A stretch of 64,000 nucleotides of DNA from Asaia astilbis JCM 15831 (GCF_000613845.1 NZ_BAJT01000007.1:62001-126000); one strand, 5' to 3'; numbered from the stretch's first letter, positions 30,048-39,682 are shown. Translations and numbers: made by a program. The notes: generated from the letters alone by a model not told the origin.

Positions 30048-32282
30048 ATGGATATAGAATTGGCAAATAACCAGAAGAGAAGCGGTGCTACTGTGACTGG
30101 TGGCGCGACTAATTATGTCGGCAAGGGCAAAGTCACTTCTGGCGATCTCGTTTATGGTTTGAACGGGGGTACCAATCGCCCTTCGGTCAATCTTGCTTCT
30201 GGCGGAGTCATTTCCGGTGCCACCGTCCTCTCGGGTGGTGTCGCTGCTGCGGCGGCCAATGGAACCGTTTACGGTGGCACGGCCTATGAGAGCGGGTCCA
30301 TTGCGGCGCTAAATCAGGCACTGTCATCAGCTCGACGATTGCATCGGGAGCAGGTCTCGCTGTCGGTAATCTTTCTGGTTACAAAGGAACACCGGCTCAG
30401 GCGATCGCTCCTCATGTCATGGCCGGAGGACACGCGATTGTCGGAGGTGGTTTCACGATCAAAGGTCAAACCTTTGCAGGCTCTGGTGTGGTCTCGGGTG
30501 GAACGTTTGACGTGGGATCGACCGAGCAGCTCGCCAGCGGCGGGACCGATAGCGGCAGCCTCTTCGGTGGGACGCAGATCGTTTCCGGGGGCGGCACCGC
30601 GTTGAAGGATATCTTCAGCGGAGGCGTCCAGCTGGTGAAAGGAGGTCTGGCTTCGGAGACCGTCGTCTCATCAGGCGGCACTGTCGTGGCGATGAGTGGC
30701 GGCAGGGTCTCATCAGTCCGCGTGGGAGAGGGGGGGACGGCGGTCGCAGGGCCCGGTGGCGTGATTATCAACCGCTCGTCCTTGCGAGAGCTGTCTCGAT
30801 CGTCAGTTCGGACGGAACGGTCAGTGGCGCGACTATTGCCTCGGGTGGGTCTGAGAAGGTTCAGTCCGGCGGGGTCGTCAGCGGCGCAACAATCCAGTCT
30901 GGGGGAGAGCAAAGCGTCGAGTCCGGGGGCACAGTGTCAAGGGCGCTGGTTTCGGCGGGAGGATCGATGCTTGTGGATTCCGGGGCAACGGTTTCCAATC
31001 TCACAATCGGCGGTGCGTCTAATAGCACTGATCCGGCAGGGTTGGTGGTCGTTTCTCCTGGAGCCGTGCTGAGCAATGTCAGTGTTGGCTGGCGCGGTCG
31101 GGTCGAAATCAAGGGTCTTGCGTATCAGCCGGGCAGCAAGATCACGGTCAACAGGGGTGTTCTCCGGGTCGCTATCCTGATGGGTCCAGCTGGTCGACTC
31201 CCCTTGCGGGGTCGTACAAGGCGGCGGACTTCCATGTCGAAGCGGATAGCGATGGCAGCACCGACCTCGTTTACGACAATTGTTTTCTTGCAGGGACAAT
31301 GATTCGAACCTTGGAGGGCGAGCGACCGGTTGAATCACTGCGTGTGGGTGACGCTGTCCTCGTTTCCTCGGATCAGGGACTGACCATCAGGCTGGTCACC
31401 TGGGTTGGGTCTGGCGATGTTCTTGTCGATGCATCGCGCCCCGACGATGAGGCAGGTCATCCTGTCCGGTTCCGTGCTGGCGCGATCGAGCCATCTGTTC
31501 CGGATCGTGACCTCTATATCACGGCAGAGCATAACGTCTTTTTGCGCGGCGCTCTCGTGCCTGCCCGCATGTTGGTCAATGGCGATAGCATCGCCTATGA
31601 TCGGACGCGGTCGCAGTACAAGGTCTATCATTTCAGAACCGGAGATCATGCGATTATCTGGTCGAACAACATGGCGACCGAGACCTTCCTGGACGACGGA
31701 AATCTGTCAGGGTTGGTGCCTGATGCAGACTCAGCCGCTGTGGTCGCGGCATCCGAGCCGCAAGCTCTCGCAGCCCCGTTGAATGTCACGAGGGAGTTTG
31801 TCGAGCCGCTCTTCTACGATCTGGCGAGAGTGGGAGAGACGCTAGCTGAGAGTGCCCCGAAACCGCAGAGGAGGCAGGATTCCGACATGCATCTGACCTC
31901 CGCCGATGGCCGGGTTATCAGACCGACCCGTCAAATGGATGACATGGTCGTCTTCCATGTCCCGACCGAAATTGAGGAGGTGTGGATCCGTTCCAACTCG
32001 GCGCGTCCATCCGATACTGAAGGACCTTTTGTCGACGATCGTCGCGACCTTGGTGTGCTGATCGGCGATATTCTCTTGTGGGATACGGATCACACGAGCC
32101 GTCTGGATGCCCATCTCAAGGACGAAGTTCTGGAGGGATGGTACGGTCTCGAGAGCGAACCGATGAGGTGGACAAACGGCAATGCGCGTCTCGTGCTCGG
32201 CAGTCGCAAGGTGGGCGCACCGGGCGTTCTGGGCATTCATGTCAAGGCGAGGGCGTTGTACGAGCCGGTGGTCACTGGCTAA
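30048..32282 (+). CDS. Strand-loop-strand repeat / Hint-domain secreted protein (three frameshifts)
   Basis: About 744 residues when four pieces are joined (breaks near 30320, 30785 and 31165). The first 400 residues are Gly/Ser/Val-rich repeats of roughly 20 residues (SGGVISGATVLSGG, SGGVQLVKGGLASETVVSSGGT, SGGVVSGATIQSGG, ESGGTVSRALVSAGG), the AIDA/autotransporter passenger type expected to form a beta-helix. At base 31281 a Hint (Hedgehog/intein) domain starts with CFLAGTMIRTLEGERPVESL and includes TAEHNVFL and HAIIWSNNMATETFL. A C-terminal domain of about 130 residues follows (HLTSADGRVIRPTR to NARLVL). There is no autotransporter barrel and no obvious signal peptide. It is probably a surface or secreted adhesin that self-cleaves at the Hint cysteine; this is inferred. 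Confidence 0.72.
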
Positions 32283-32312
32283 GTTGATTTACAGACGGCT
32301 CTGTTCCTGAGG

Positions 32313-32932
32313 TTACGGAAAAAGCTGTTCCTGGCGGTTTAACTGTTTGCCCGAGCGTAGGGCACTGCCTCGCCGCACATGCTTTGCCTGAGTGAGTCTG
32401 AAGAGCTCCTCAGGTGGGGCCAAAGCCAGCTGACGCTGAAGAATATGCGCCGTCACATAGGCATCCGGCCCGGCACGGTGGGCCGGAGACGCCAAAGCTC
32501 GATCGAGATCGAGTTTGAGCCAGTACCGCAGGATCTGGTTTGTGTGGCGAGGTGCCTCCGGCCAGAGTTTTTGCCCGATACGCAGCGTGCAGAGCCAGGG
32601 AAGTTCCTGAGTTATGGAGTCCGTTAGAAAATAGCGCTCGAAGGCAATATGATGCGCGGCCAGCATGTCTGGCGTTGGGGCCCGGTGCACGAGAGCTGCC
32701 AGTGTCTCTGGTGTTGCCCGAGGGAGATCAGACGCGAAATCCTTTTCCATCAGATGATGAACGGCCTGTGTTTCGGGCGTCAGCGGGGCATTGGGCAGAA
32801 AAAGTTGAGTGTGAGGCGCTCGATCTGCCAGCCTTCCTTACTCGAGATAAGATCGACAGAACCGAATTCGATGACTTCGGAAGAGCCGGGATGATTTCCC
32901 GAAGTTTCGAGATCGATAACACGCAGGCGCAT
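32313..32932 (-). CDS. ExoX-like DnaQ-fold 3'-5' exonuclease (frameshifted)
   Basis: About 206 residues. Exo motif I is VIDLETSG at the N-terminus (DxE), followed by SEVIEFGSVDLI. Motif II is AAHHIAFERYFL, with Glu where the family usually has Asp. Motif III is HRAGPDAYVTAHIL. The segment PWLCTLRIGQKLWPEAPRHTNQILRYWL parallels E. coli exodeoxyribonuclease X. The first piece (ATG at 32932) shifts frame in the A5 run near 32800, after QIERLTLN, into PNAPLTPETQAVHHLMEKDF. It probably degrades DNA or trims RNA ends. It converges with the Hint gene, 30 bp apart. Confidence 0.78.
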
Positions 32933-33170
32933 GAAGTTGTTGAGATCCCTAGGTTTATAACGGACGCAACTTGGAAACGTGTCATCGTTGCTTGGGGTCG
33001 CTAAAAATAAGACAGAAAAACTGTAACGAGATCGTATTTATCCCAACTTTCCATAGCGAATGACGTTTAGGTCAGCAGGGAACGCGTCCGCCTCGAGGCG
33101 CCTCATTCTTTCATGACGATGCCAGATTGACGCCATCTTCCCTTGATGTCCTGTAAAAAAGGAGAGGGTT

Positions 33171-33329
33171 ATGAGCCAGAAACCGACATCCCCCCACAAA
33201 GATGTTCCTCCCCTCGACCAGGAGGTCCAATCAGAGCCTCCTGTCTCGCGTGATGTAAAGACCGACGATCACGGTGCGTTTCGTGTCCACGTCCAGCTTC
33301 TGGGACAGGAATGGTCTCGGACACCTTGA
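33171..33329 (+). CDS. Small hypothetical protein
   Basis: 52 residues, too short for most gene finders but well supported: an AAGGAGAGGG Shine-Dalgarno sequence lies 2-3 bases before the ATG, and a GC hairpin with T-run starts right after the stop. The protein is hydrophilic, Pro/Gln/Asp-rich in the first half (SPHKDVPPLDQEVQSEPPVSRD), with a basic/hydrophobic tail (FRVHVQLLGQEWSRTP). No family is recognised. It is convergent with queD and does not overlap it if queD ends at 33359. Confidence 0.55.
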   Translation: MSQKPTSPHKDVPPLDQEVQSEPPVSRDVKTDDHGAFRVHVQLLGQEWSRTP

Positions 33330-33330
33330 G

Positions 33331-33355
33331 CGCTCTCTTGAGAGGGCGTTTTCTC
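33331..33355. terminator. Terminator between small ORF and queD
   Basis: CGCTCTC and GAGGGCG pair around TTGA, followed by TTTTCTCTCTTC on the plus strand. It lies in the 30-bp gap between the stop of the 52-residue ORF and the inferred queD stop. Confidence 0.7.
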
Positions 33356-33358
33356 TCT

Positions 33359-33918
33359 TCAAGCGATGGATGCGGAGGTCGGGCGTAGATCCGAGATCGA
33401 AGAATCTGCCCTGTGCCACCAGAATAAGGCAGCGTCTCCCTCTGTTGAGGGAGGTAGGCTTCAGGACCGCCGGTTATTTTCACAGTGTTGGTCGGAGTCT
33501 CTTCCAGCGTCAGGCTCGTACACCGGAGCAGATCGCCTTCCGCGAGCAGAATTGCCTGCAATTTGGCGTAGAGAAGTGCCGCCATCAATTCGGTTGTTGG
33601 ATCACCGGGAGTAACGACAAGTCTGTCTGCACGCTGGGGTTCGTTTTGCAGAAACCAGTCGAGCAGTGGATCTGTCGAGGAAATCTGGAAGGCATGATCC
33701 AGCCGTGTATCGATAAACGCATGCCATCGTGCTTTTGCCTCGGCAAAAGGGACGACCATGTTGCGCGCGCCATCAAGGCGAGCCGGTTGTTTGGCTTCCA
33801 GCGTTACCGTGACGAACTCATTATGCCCGTGTGGAATGGCGCAGCGCTCCGAACTACCGGTGATCAGCCGGTGGCCCATGCTGAAACGGCGGGTAAAGCT
33901 GAGTTCAAGCGCTGACAT
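33359..33918 (-). CDS. queD: 6-carboxytetrahydropterin synthase (frameshifted at C-terminus)
   Basis: Converts dihydroneopterin triphosphate to 6-carboxytetrahydropterin in queuosine/preQ0 synthesis. Zinc ligands His16, His30 and His32 (FSMGH, PHGHNEF) and the catalytic Cys26 are visible, then a [12 protein letters not shown] segment with the family's late Glu. The frame stays open to 33169, giving an implausible 100-residue basic tail antisense to the small ORF. A shift near 33420 (after LPYSGG) gives a tail [13 protein letters not shown] and a stop at 33359, the expected size. The first 14 bases overlap queC. Confidence 0.85.
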
Positions 33919-34606
33919 AGCTTGACCATCCCTTGGCTCGCAGATCACAGGCCGGGCAGGTACCGCACCCATAGCCCCAGTCATGACGATGGGTTCTGTC
34001 GCCCAGATAGCAGCTATGGCTATCATGGTTGATCGTGGAAACGAGGTCTTGGCCGCCAAGTGTTTCGGCGAGGCGCCATGTGTCAGCCTTGTCGAGCCAC
34101 ATCAGGGGCGTGTGCAGGACAAAGCGCGTTTCCATACCGAGGTTGAGGGCAACCTGGAGCGCCTTGATCGTGTCGTCGCGACAATCGGGATAGCCTGAAT
34201 AATCGGTCTCGCAGACGCCGGTGACGATGTGGCGTGCGTTGCGTCGCACGGCAAGCGTCGCGGCAAAACTCAAAAAGAGCAGGTTGCGGCCCGGCACGAA
34301 GGTTGAAGGCAGACCGTTTTCATTCATCTCGATGGCTGCTTCGCGTGTCAGTGCCGTGTCCGAGATCTGACCCAGCACAGACAGATCGAGGGTATGGTCC
34401 TCTCCCAGCCTGTCACGCCATTCGGGCTTCGCCTCGATCAGGGATTCACGCAGTGTGTCCCGGCATTCCAGCTCGATCAGATGCCGCTGGCCATAGGCAA
34501 AGCCGAGTGTCTCAACCCGGGCGAAACGGTCGAGTGCCCAAGCGAGACAGGTGGCGGAGTCCTGTCCGCCCGAGAAAAGAACGATCGCTGTAGTGTCGGA
34601 AAGCAT
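33905..34606 (-). CDS. queC: 7-cyano-7-deazaguanine synthase
   Basis: Makes preQ0 from 7-carboxy-7-deazaguanine, ammonia and ATP. It has the PP-loop [13 protein letters not shown] at residues ~9-21, [30 protein letters not shown], and the zinc-binding cysteines in SCYLGDRTH and [13 protein letters not shown]. 233 residues, normal length. It sits between queE and queD, overlapping both. Confidence 0.96.
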   Translation of the reverse strand: MLSDTTAIVLFSGGQDSATCLAWALDRFARVETLGFAYGQRHLIELECRDTLRESLIEAKPEWRDRLGEDHTLDLSVLGQISDTALTREAAIEMNENGLPSTFVPGRNLLFLSFAATLAVRRNARHIVTGVCETDYSGYPDCRDDTIKALQVALNLGMETRFVLHTPLMWLDKADTWRLAETLGGQDLVSTINHDSHSCYLGDRTHRHDWGYGCGTCPACDLRAKGWSSYVSA

Positions 34607-35247
34607 CAGGGAATACCGATCAGCTTGTGGGTTTGCAGCGAGAGACGCCAGCGTGGATGCTCAAGGCAATAGGCCACCGCTTTTTGCGTGTTCTCAACAC
34701 GCTCGGGACCGTCCATCGGTTGCAGCCAGAAATGATCGAAATCCCAGTTCTCGAACATTTCCGGATGAAGGCTTTCCTGAGGGAAAACCAGTTTCAGCTC
34801 CTGTCCGGAGCGCTGTACCAGTGTGCTGGCTGGTTTCGGGCTGATACAGATCCAGTCGATGCCTTCCGGGACTTCGATCGTGCCGTTGCTTTCAATGGCG
34901 ATCTCGAAACCGGCCTTGTGCACAGCGGCGACAAGGGCCGTGTCGATCTGCAGCAGCGGTTCTCCACCCGTGAAGACAACATAGCGTCGGGCGGGATCGG
35001 CAGAGACGCTGTTCCACGAGGCGACAAGGGCGTCGGCGAGGGCGTCGGCCGTTGCGAAGCGACCGCCGCCTTCACCATCTGTGCCGATGAAGTCTGTGTC
35101 GCAAAACTGGCAGGCTGCCTTGTGACGGTCTTCTTCACGGCCTGACCAGAGATTGCATCCGGCGAAGCGACAGAACACGGAGGCGCGTCCGGCATGGGCG
35201 CCTTCTCCCTGAAGTGTCGCGAAGAGTTCCTTTACGGCGTATGGCAT
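34606..35247 (-). CDS. queE: 7-carboxy-7-deazaguanine synthase (radical SAM)
   Basis: Radical SAM enzyme converting 6-carboxytetrahydropterin to 7-carboxy-7-deazaguanine. It shows the shortened-barrel QueE pattern: [19 protein letters not shown], the cluster motif Cys31-x14-Cys46-x2-Cys49 ([18 protein letters not shown]), GGEPLLQ, and the C-terminal [12 protein letters not shown]. The Met at 35247 is chosen over the one at 35256 by homology (PYAVKELF). Its stop overlaps the queC start by one base (TGATG). It is the first gene of queE-queC-queD. Confidence 0.95.
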   Translation of the reverse strand: MPYAVKELFATLQGEGAHAGRASVFCRFAGCNLWSGREEDRHKAACQFCDTDFIGTDGEGGGRFATADALADALVASWNSVSADPARRYVVFTGGEPLLQIDTALVAAVHKAGFEIAIESNGTIEVPEGIDWICISPKPASTLVQRSGQELKLVFPQESLHPEMFENWDFDHFWLQPMDGPERVENTQKAVAYCLEHPRWRLSLQTHKLIGIP

Positions 35248-35285
35248 GCACCGCATGTCGGCGAGCTGCGCGCCTGATGCAAGTG

Positions 35286-35315
35286 AAAAAACACCGGGAT
35301 TGCGTTCAAGGTGTT
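35286..35315 (-). terminator. Intrinsic terminator after protease gene
   Basis: On the minus strand, AACACC and GGTGTT form a 6-bp stem followed by a T-run. It separates the leftward aspartyl-protease gene from queE. Confidence 0.65.
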
Positions 35316-35334
35316 CTCTCGCGCTTTTTCCGGG

Positions 35335-36321
35335 TCAGGGATTGGCGGAAAGAGGGCGCTCATCAGGCTGTATTTCAGAGATGTGTTGCACGTACATCGT
35401 GTCTTTTGTCGTAATCCAGACACGATGCTGACTCAGAAAATCCGCACCGAACAGGGCGTATTCTAGGGTATCGGTGTCGATGATCGTCACATCAGCATCG
35501 CGGATCGTGAAATCCCCCAAGGTCATGGTTTCAAAACGATGATGATATGCGGTGACCTTATCGTCACCAATAGCGCTGAGATCGGTTGTTGAGTGATCGT
35601 GTTTCAGCATTTCGTCAGTGATGCCGAGCCTGTGGGCATAACGCAGAGGAAGTGTGATCCGCGACGAGCCAGTATCGAAAATGGCTTTCAGGGGCGCGCT
35701 TCCGTTGAGTTTAAACTGCAGATGGATCTTCATGTCATCGAGATTGCGCTCGATCGGCACTTTATGAGCGATGCCTTTCCAGAGTGGGGCTGGATAGGGA
35801 CAGCGTTGCATGTCGAGCAACTGCATGTTGTGATTTGGCAGATCGATCACGAGGTCCGAGGCAAGCAGGATTTCGGCTCCCAGAATGCCAACCAGTGGGG
35901 GAAGAGGGGGCTTGCTGGCTTCGAACTCCATCGAGGTTAGTGCGAAAGCGTGGTTGGTGTTTGTCGCGCCTCCAAGGCCAATATCATCGACCTGAGCGAT
36001 ATTGGCCATTTCGGTGCCTTTGACGCCTGTAGTCCGGATCGTGGCTGCGGCATAGGTCAGATCAAAACGTTTCGCGAGGCGCTCGCTCAGCACGCTGTTG
36101 AAAGCGCCTGTGTCGACTACGAACAGCACGGGCTGCTTGTTGATGGTTGCTCTGACCACAGGAACGTTATGTGTTGTGAAGAGAGGGAGCTTCCCTATGG
36201 TACCAATGGTGCAGCTACCGTCTTTTACTGGTGCATCGCATCCTGCGACCGAAGATGCGGCCAGAATAAGGGGAAGTAGTGCAAAAGATCTCTTTTTGAA
36301 GGCAGTGGCAGATGTTTTCAT
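35335..36321 (-). CDS. Aspartyl-protease-like lipoprotein with two DTG domains
   Basis: 328 residues. A signal peptide with the lipobox SVAGC (Cys28) predicts a lipoprotein. Two retropepsin-like domains follow in tandem, each with a catalytic Asp-Thr-Gly: FVVDTGAFNSVLS (about residue 70) and AIFDTGSSRITLP (about residue 215), each followed by a hydrophobic Gly motif (VGILGAEIL, YALFGADFL). Two active-site triads in one chain could form a pepsin-like pseudodimer in the periplasm. Bacterial members are poorly characterised. It is a single gene, facing the cyclic nucleotide phosphodiesterase gene. Confidence 0.8.
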   Translation of the reverse strand: MKTSATAFKKRSFALLPLILAASSVAGCDAPVKDGSCTIGTIGKLPLFTTHNVPVVRATINKQPVLFVVDTGAFNSVLSERLAKRFDLTYAAATIRTTGVKGTEMANIAQVDDIGLGGATNTNHAFALTSMEFEASKPPLPPLVGILGAEILLASDLVIDLPNHNMQLLDMQRCPYPAPLWKGIAHKVPIERNLDDMKIHLQFKLNGSAPLKAIFDTGSSRITLPLRYAHRLGITDEMLKHDHSTTDLSAIGDDKVTAYHHRFETMTLGDFTIRDADVTIIDTDTLEYALFGADFLSQHRVWITTKDTMYVQHISEIQPDERPLSANP

Positions 36322-36502
36322 TCATAAACTCATGATCTTTTGCGGTTCGTGCTGACGCTATCATTCAGACCAAAATGGATCATGTGACAGTTTTGAGTAC
36401 TGCGTCACGCGATTTGTCGACATGGTCTATTCTTGCAAGCATCATGTGATCCCGATACCTCGTGAGGGGTAGCCCTATCGCCGGGGTGAGAGAGGAAGAT
36501 CG

Positions 36503-37506
36503 ATGCGTGTCAGGATTGGGAAAGCCATACTCGGCTGGGGCGCGGTCGCGCTCATTCTGTTTTCAGGGGCGAAGGTGCAGGCCAAGGGCTTCGAGGTGAC
36601 GGTTCTCGGCGCCCATGGGGGGCTCGAGGATGGTAACCTGAGTGCCTATCTTCTGCGTGAGCAGGGGGCCAATGTCGGTGTGCTGCTCGATGCCGGCACG
36701 GTTCTGAACGGGATGGAAAAAGCTGACGCGGCGCATGCGTTTGACAGACTTACCCTTCCGGATGACCCAAAAACATCTCGCGCAGGCGGTCTGGTGCATC
36801 ATGTCATTCAGGGTTATCTGATCAGCCATGCCCATCTGGATCACGTCGCCGGATTGATTGCCGTCTCTCCCAATGACCCGGGCAAACCCATCTATGCTCT
36901 GCCTTCTGTCCTGTCAGTTATGCAGGATGATCTCTTCAACCATCGCGTCTGGCCTAATCTGGCCGATCGGGGCCCGAAGCCGGCCCTTGGCCTGTTTCAT
37001 TACCATGATCTACTTGAGGGTCAGTCCGTACCTTTGGCCGAAACAACACTGACGGTCACCTCGTATCCGCTCAGTCATGGAGGAGTGGAATCGACCGCTT
37101 TTCTGCTGAGGTCGGGGGCAGATGCACTTCTCTATCTCGGCGATACCGGTCCTGATGCGGTTGAACATAGCAATCGGCTGGAGACCTTGTGGCGGCTAAT
37201 GGCCCCTTTGGTGCGGGCTCATCAGCTACGTGGATGATAATCGAGTGCTCGTACGACAATAGCAGAGCCGACGCGCAGCTCTTCGGTCACATGACACCTC
37301 TCTGGCTCCTCCGGGAACTCAGGGCGCTCAAAACCCAAGCCGGCCTCTCCATGAAAGGGTTTCCGGTTCTGGTTTCGCATATCAAGCCGGTTCTTACCCA
37401 AGGTGAGGCGGTCGAGCATCGTATCGAGGCGCAGCTTGGCGCCGGTAATGAGGAAGGGTTTCGTTTCATAATAGCCCGTCAGGGCGCGCAAATCGCGTTT
37501 CCCTGA
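36503..37506 (+). CDS. Class II 3',5'-cyclic nucleotide phosphodiesterase (frameshifted)
   Basis: Secreted or periplasmic metallo-beta-lactamase-fold phosphodiesterase of the CpdP/PDE1 class. It has a signal peptide (residues 1-27, ending VQA), the metal motif SHAHLDHVAG with His109/His111/Asp113/His114, and a DTGPD segment. After a break near 37235 (GTGGATGATA, one A short) comes IIECSYDNSRADAQLFGHMTPLWLLREL, the characteristic second half, and VLVSHIKP. Rejoined length is about 334 residues. It probably hydrolyses cAMP or cGMP outside the cytoplasm. AGAGGAAG before the ATG supports the start. Confidence 0.85.
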
Positions 37507-37546
37507 CAGCAGGCTTCTTTGGTGGACATCTCGATCAATGCTGGGC

Positions 37547-37672
37547 TCATTTGTCTGAATGATCGAACAGGCTTGATTTATAGATGCGTCGGACGAGCAG
37601 TGCAGCCAGAAGAGGGCCTATCGCGTAGGCAGCGAAAACGAAACAGATCATGAAGTAATCGGCCGCGTTCAT
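37547..37672 (-). CDS. Putative 41-residue membrane protein
   Basis: A short ORF (MNAADYFMICFVFAAYAIGP at the start) with a single hydrophobic helix of about 24 residues followed by VRRIYKSSLFD, an inside-positive single-pass topology reminiscent of small assembly subunits such as CcmD or CydX/CbdX types, though I cannot assign it. GGCGAGAACG precedes the ATG as a weak ribosome site. It is convergent with the phosphodiesterase gene. The support is only sequence character. Confidence 0.4.
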   Translation of the reverse strand: MNAADYFMICFVFAAYAIGPLLAALLVRRIYKSSLFDHSDK

Positions 37673-37743
37673 CGTTCTCGCCAGGCCTTAAGCATGCTGC
37701 GGCACCCCGAATTGAAGGTCCCTACCATAGGTGAGTGGCGGGT

Positions 37744-37878
37744 ATGGATCCAACATTCGATGATGACAACGCTGATTTTGATGGTATCGCGGAGAGCGCC
37801 GCGCGAAGCGACCCTAGGAGGGGCGCCTCCGAACGGCTAGAGCATCTGTTCAGGCCCAGTGAAGAGCGAGAAGCATGA
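37744..37878 (+). CDS. 44-residue acidic ORF coupled to the Wzm gene
   Basis: The ORF starts MDPTFDDDNADFDG, is acidic at the front and Arg/Glu-rich at the end (RRGASERLEHLFRPSEEREA). Its stop overlaps the permease ATG in an ATGA quartet, the same coupling used by fol, pan and iol genes in this window. No membrane segment, cysteine pair or known family is seen. It could be a genuine small protein of the exporter operon or a leader peptide controlling permease translation. Confidence 0.45.
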   Translation: MDPTFDDDNADFDGIAESAARSDPRRGASERLEHLFRPSEEREA

Positions 37879-38726
37879 AGACAACGCAGTCAGGGACAGG
37901 CATTCGAGAAAAGGTGCTCGACCTTTCGTCTTTGACGGGGGCGGCGCGCTTCAGGGCCGCTTTTGTCGATCTGCGCGAGGGCATCAATCTGTTGCCACTT
38001 GCTGTGACTCTGGGGTGGCTCGATATCAAGATGCGCTACCGAGGGTCGATTCTCGGCCCTTTCTGGATGACGATAACGACGGCTGTCATGGTGGCTGCCC
38101 TTGGTGTTCTCTATGCCGAGCTCTTCGGGATCGTGCTGAAGGATTATCTTCCCTTCCTCGCCCTGTCTCTCGTTCTGTGGGGCTATATTTCGACATTGAT
38201 TACCGAGGCTGCTTCTGTCTTCTCCCTGCAATCGAAGCTGATCACGGCGGCGCGCATGCCGTTCAGCATGTTTGCCACTCAGGCGATCATCCGCAACTTT
38301 TTGGTGCTTGCGCATAATGCGGTTGTCGTGCTCGGTGTCTTCCTCATCTTCCATATCGTTCCGCATAAGATCTGGCTGATTGTTCCGGCGCTGGCGCTCT
38401 GGAGCCTCGACAGTCTGGCGATATTGCTTTGCCTTGGGGTGGTGGGTGCCCGTTTTCGCGATATTCCTCCCATTGTGGGATCGCTGCTTCAGGTTTTCTT
38501 TTTCATCACACCGATCATCTGGCGGCCTGAGCTGGTTGGCGCTTTGAGCGGGTGGCTGCTTCTCGACCCCTTATATCCCCTGATCGCCATTATCCGTGCG
38601 CCTCTTTTAGGGGAAAGCCTGCCGAGGCTTATCTGGGAAGCGGCGCTCGCCCATAGCGCTGTTCTTGTCGTTATTGCGACACTTGTCTTCGCCCGCTTTC
38701 GTGCCCGCATTGCTTACTGGGTTTGA
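37875..38726 (+). CDS. ABC-2 polysaccharide export permease
   Basis: 283 residues with six predicted helices and the ABC-2 family opening LAVTLGWLDIKMRYRGSILGPFWMTITTAVMVAALG, including the amphipathic YRGS..GPFW motif of Wzm/KpsM-type permeases that export polysaccharide across the inner membrane. The late motif LLQVFFFITPIIW and LDPLYPLIAIIRAPLLGE are also typical. It is paired with the ATPase gene two bases downstream. Substrate unknown; manC and phosphomannomutase elsewhere in the window suggest a mannose-containing glycan, which is inference. Confidence 0.9.
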   Translation: MKTTQSGTGIREKVLDLSSLTGAARFRAAFVDLREGINLLPLAVTLGWLDIKMRYRGSILGPFWMTITTAVMVAALGVLYAELFGIVLKDYLPFLALSLVLWGYISTLITEAASVFSLQSKLITAARMPFSMFATQAIIRNFLVLAHNAVVVLGVFLIFHIVPHKIWLIVPALALWSLDSLAILLCLGVVGARFRDIPPIVGSLLQVFFFITPIIWRPELVGALSGWLLLDPLYPLIAIIRAPLLGESLPRLIWEAALAHSAVLVVIATLVFARFRARIAYWV

Positions 38727-38728
38727 GT

Positions 38729-39493
38729 ATGACCAGAGTTTCCGTTGACCGTCTGTGCCTGCAATTTCCGGTCTATCATGCCGAAAATCGGACTCTCAAG
38801 CGTTCCATGGCTCACGCTGTCGCCAGTCGGACCGGACAGCGCGTGGGTAGTGTTCTCGTGGAGGACGCCCGTCAACGTGTGACAGTCGATGTTCTGAAGG
38901 AGATCAGCTTTTCGCTGCGCAGTGGTGAGCGTCTTGGTCTTGTAGGGGGCAATGGCGCAGGCAAAACGACTCTTCTGCGTGCATTGGCCGGTATCTACGA
39001 GCCAGTCTCGGGCCGTGTCTGCGTGCGGGGGGAGATCGGGACCCTTCTCGACACCCAGCTTGGTATGAACATGGAGTTGACTGGCGCAGAGAACGTGCGG
39101 CTTCGGTGCCTTTTTCACGGAGTGGGTCAGGCTGAAACGCGTGCCATCCTGCAGAATGTTTCCGACTTTGCGGAGTTGGGTGACTTTCTGGCCTTGCCAG
39201 TCAAGACATATAGCAGTGGCATGCTGGTGCGTCTGGCTTTTGGGCTTGCTACTGCCATCACGCCAGACGTGCTTTTTATGGATGAATGGATTCTGGCGGG
39301 AGACATCACATTTCTGGCCAAAGCACGAAAGCGGATTGAAGCGCTCGTGCAGAAATCGGATGTTCTGGTCATGTCCTCGCATCAGCCGGAGATCATCCGA
39401 CAATGGTGCACGCGCCTGATCTGGCTCGATAAGGGGCAGATCCGTATGGATGGGCCTACCGACGTTGTGCTTGATGCGTATCTTCAAGGCTGA
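38729..39493 (+). CDS. ABC polysaccharide export ATPase
   Basis: 254-residue ATP-binding subunit. Walker A is GGNGAGKTTLLRALAG, the family-specific GEIGTLLDTQLGMNMELTGAENV region follows, the signature is TYSSGMLVRLAFGLAT, Walker B is VLFMDEWI, and the switch His is SSHQPE. It lacks the C-terminal carbohydrate-binding domain of O-antigen Wzt proteins, so it is of the KpsT/RfbE kind. The ATG at 38729 is two bases after the permease stop. It powers export by the preceding permease. Confidence 0.9.
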   Translation: MTRVSVDRLCLQFPVYHAENRTLKRSMAHAVASRTGQRVGSVLVEDARQRVTVDVLKEISFSLRSGERLGLVGGNGAGKTTLLRALAGIYEPVSGRVCVRGEIGTLLDTQLGMNMELTGAENVRLRCLFHGVGQAETRAILQNVSDFAELGDFLALPVKTYSSGMLVRLAFGLATAITPDVLFMDEWILAGDITFLAKARKRIEALVQKSDVLVMSSHQPEIIRQWCTRLIWLDKGQIRMDGPTDVVLDAYLQG

Positions 39494-39605
39494 GCGCAAC
39501 GACGCTCAGATCCAAGCATCAGGCGGCGTCACTGAGCGTAAACGTAGCGCGTAGATCACAATCTTCCCTATGTGGAGAAGATAGATATTTTTTATTTTGG
39601 AAAAG

Positions 39606-39682
<77 letters not shown>

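Noticed and set aside
33169-33358. Long C-terminal extension of QueD
   Set aside because: Arg/His/Glu-rich translation unlike QueD, antisense to a well-signalled small ORF; a frame shift near 33420 gives a normal ending.
35248-35334. Possible preQ1 riboswitch ahead of queE
   Set aside because: The short gap contains only the intrinsic terminator of the upstream gene; no preQ1-I consensus loop or A-rich tail is visible.
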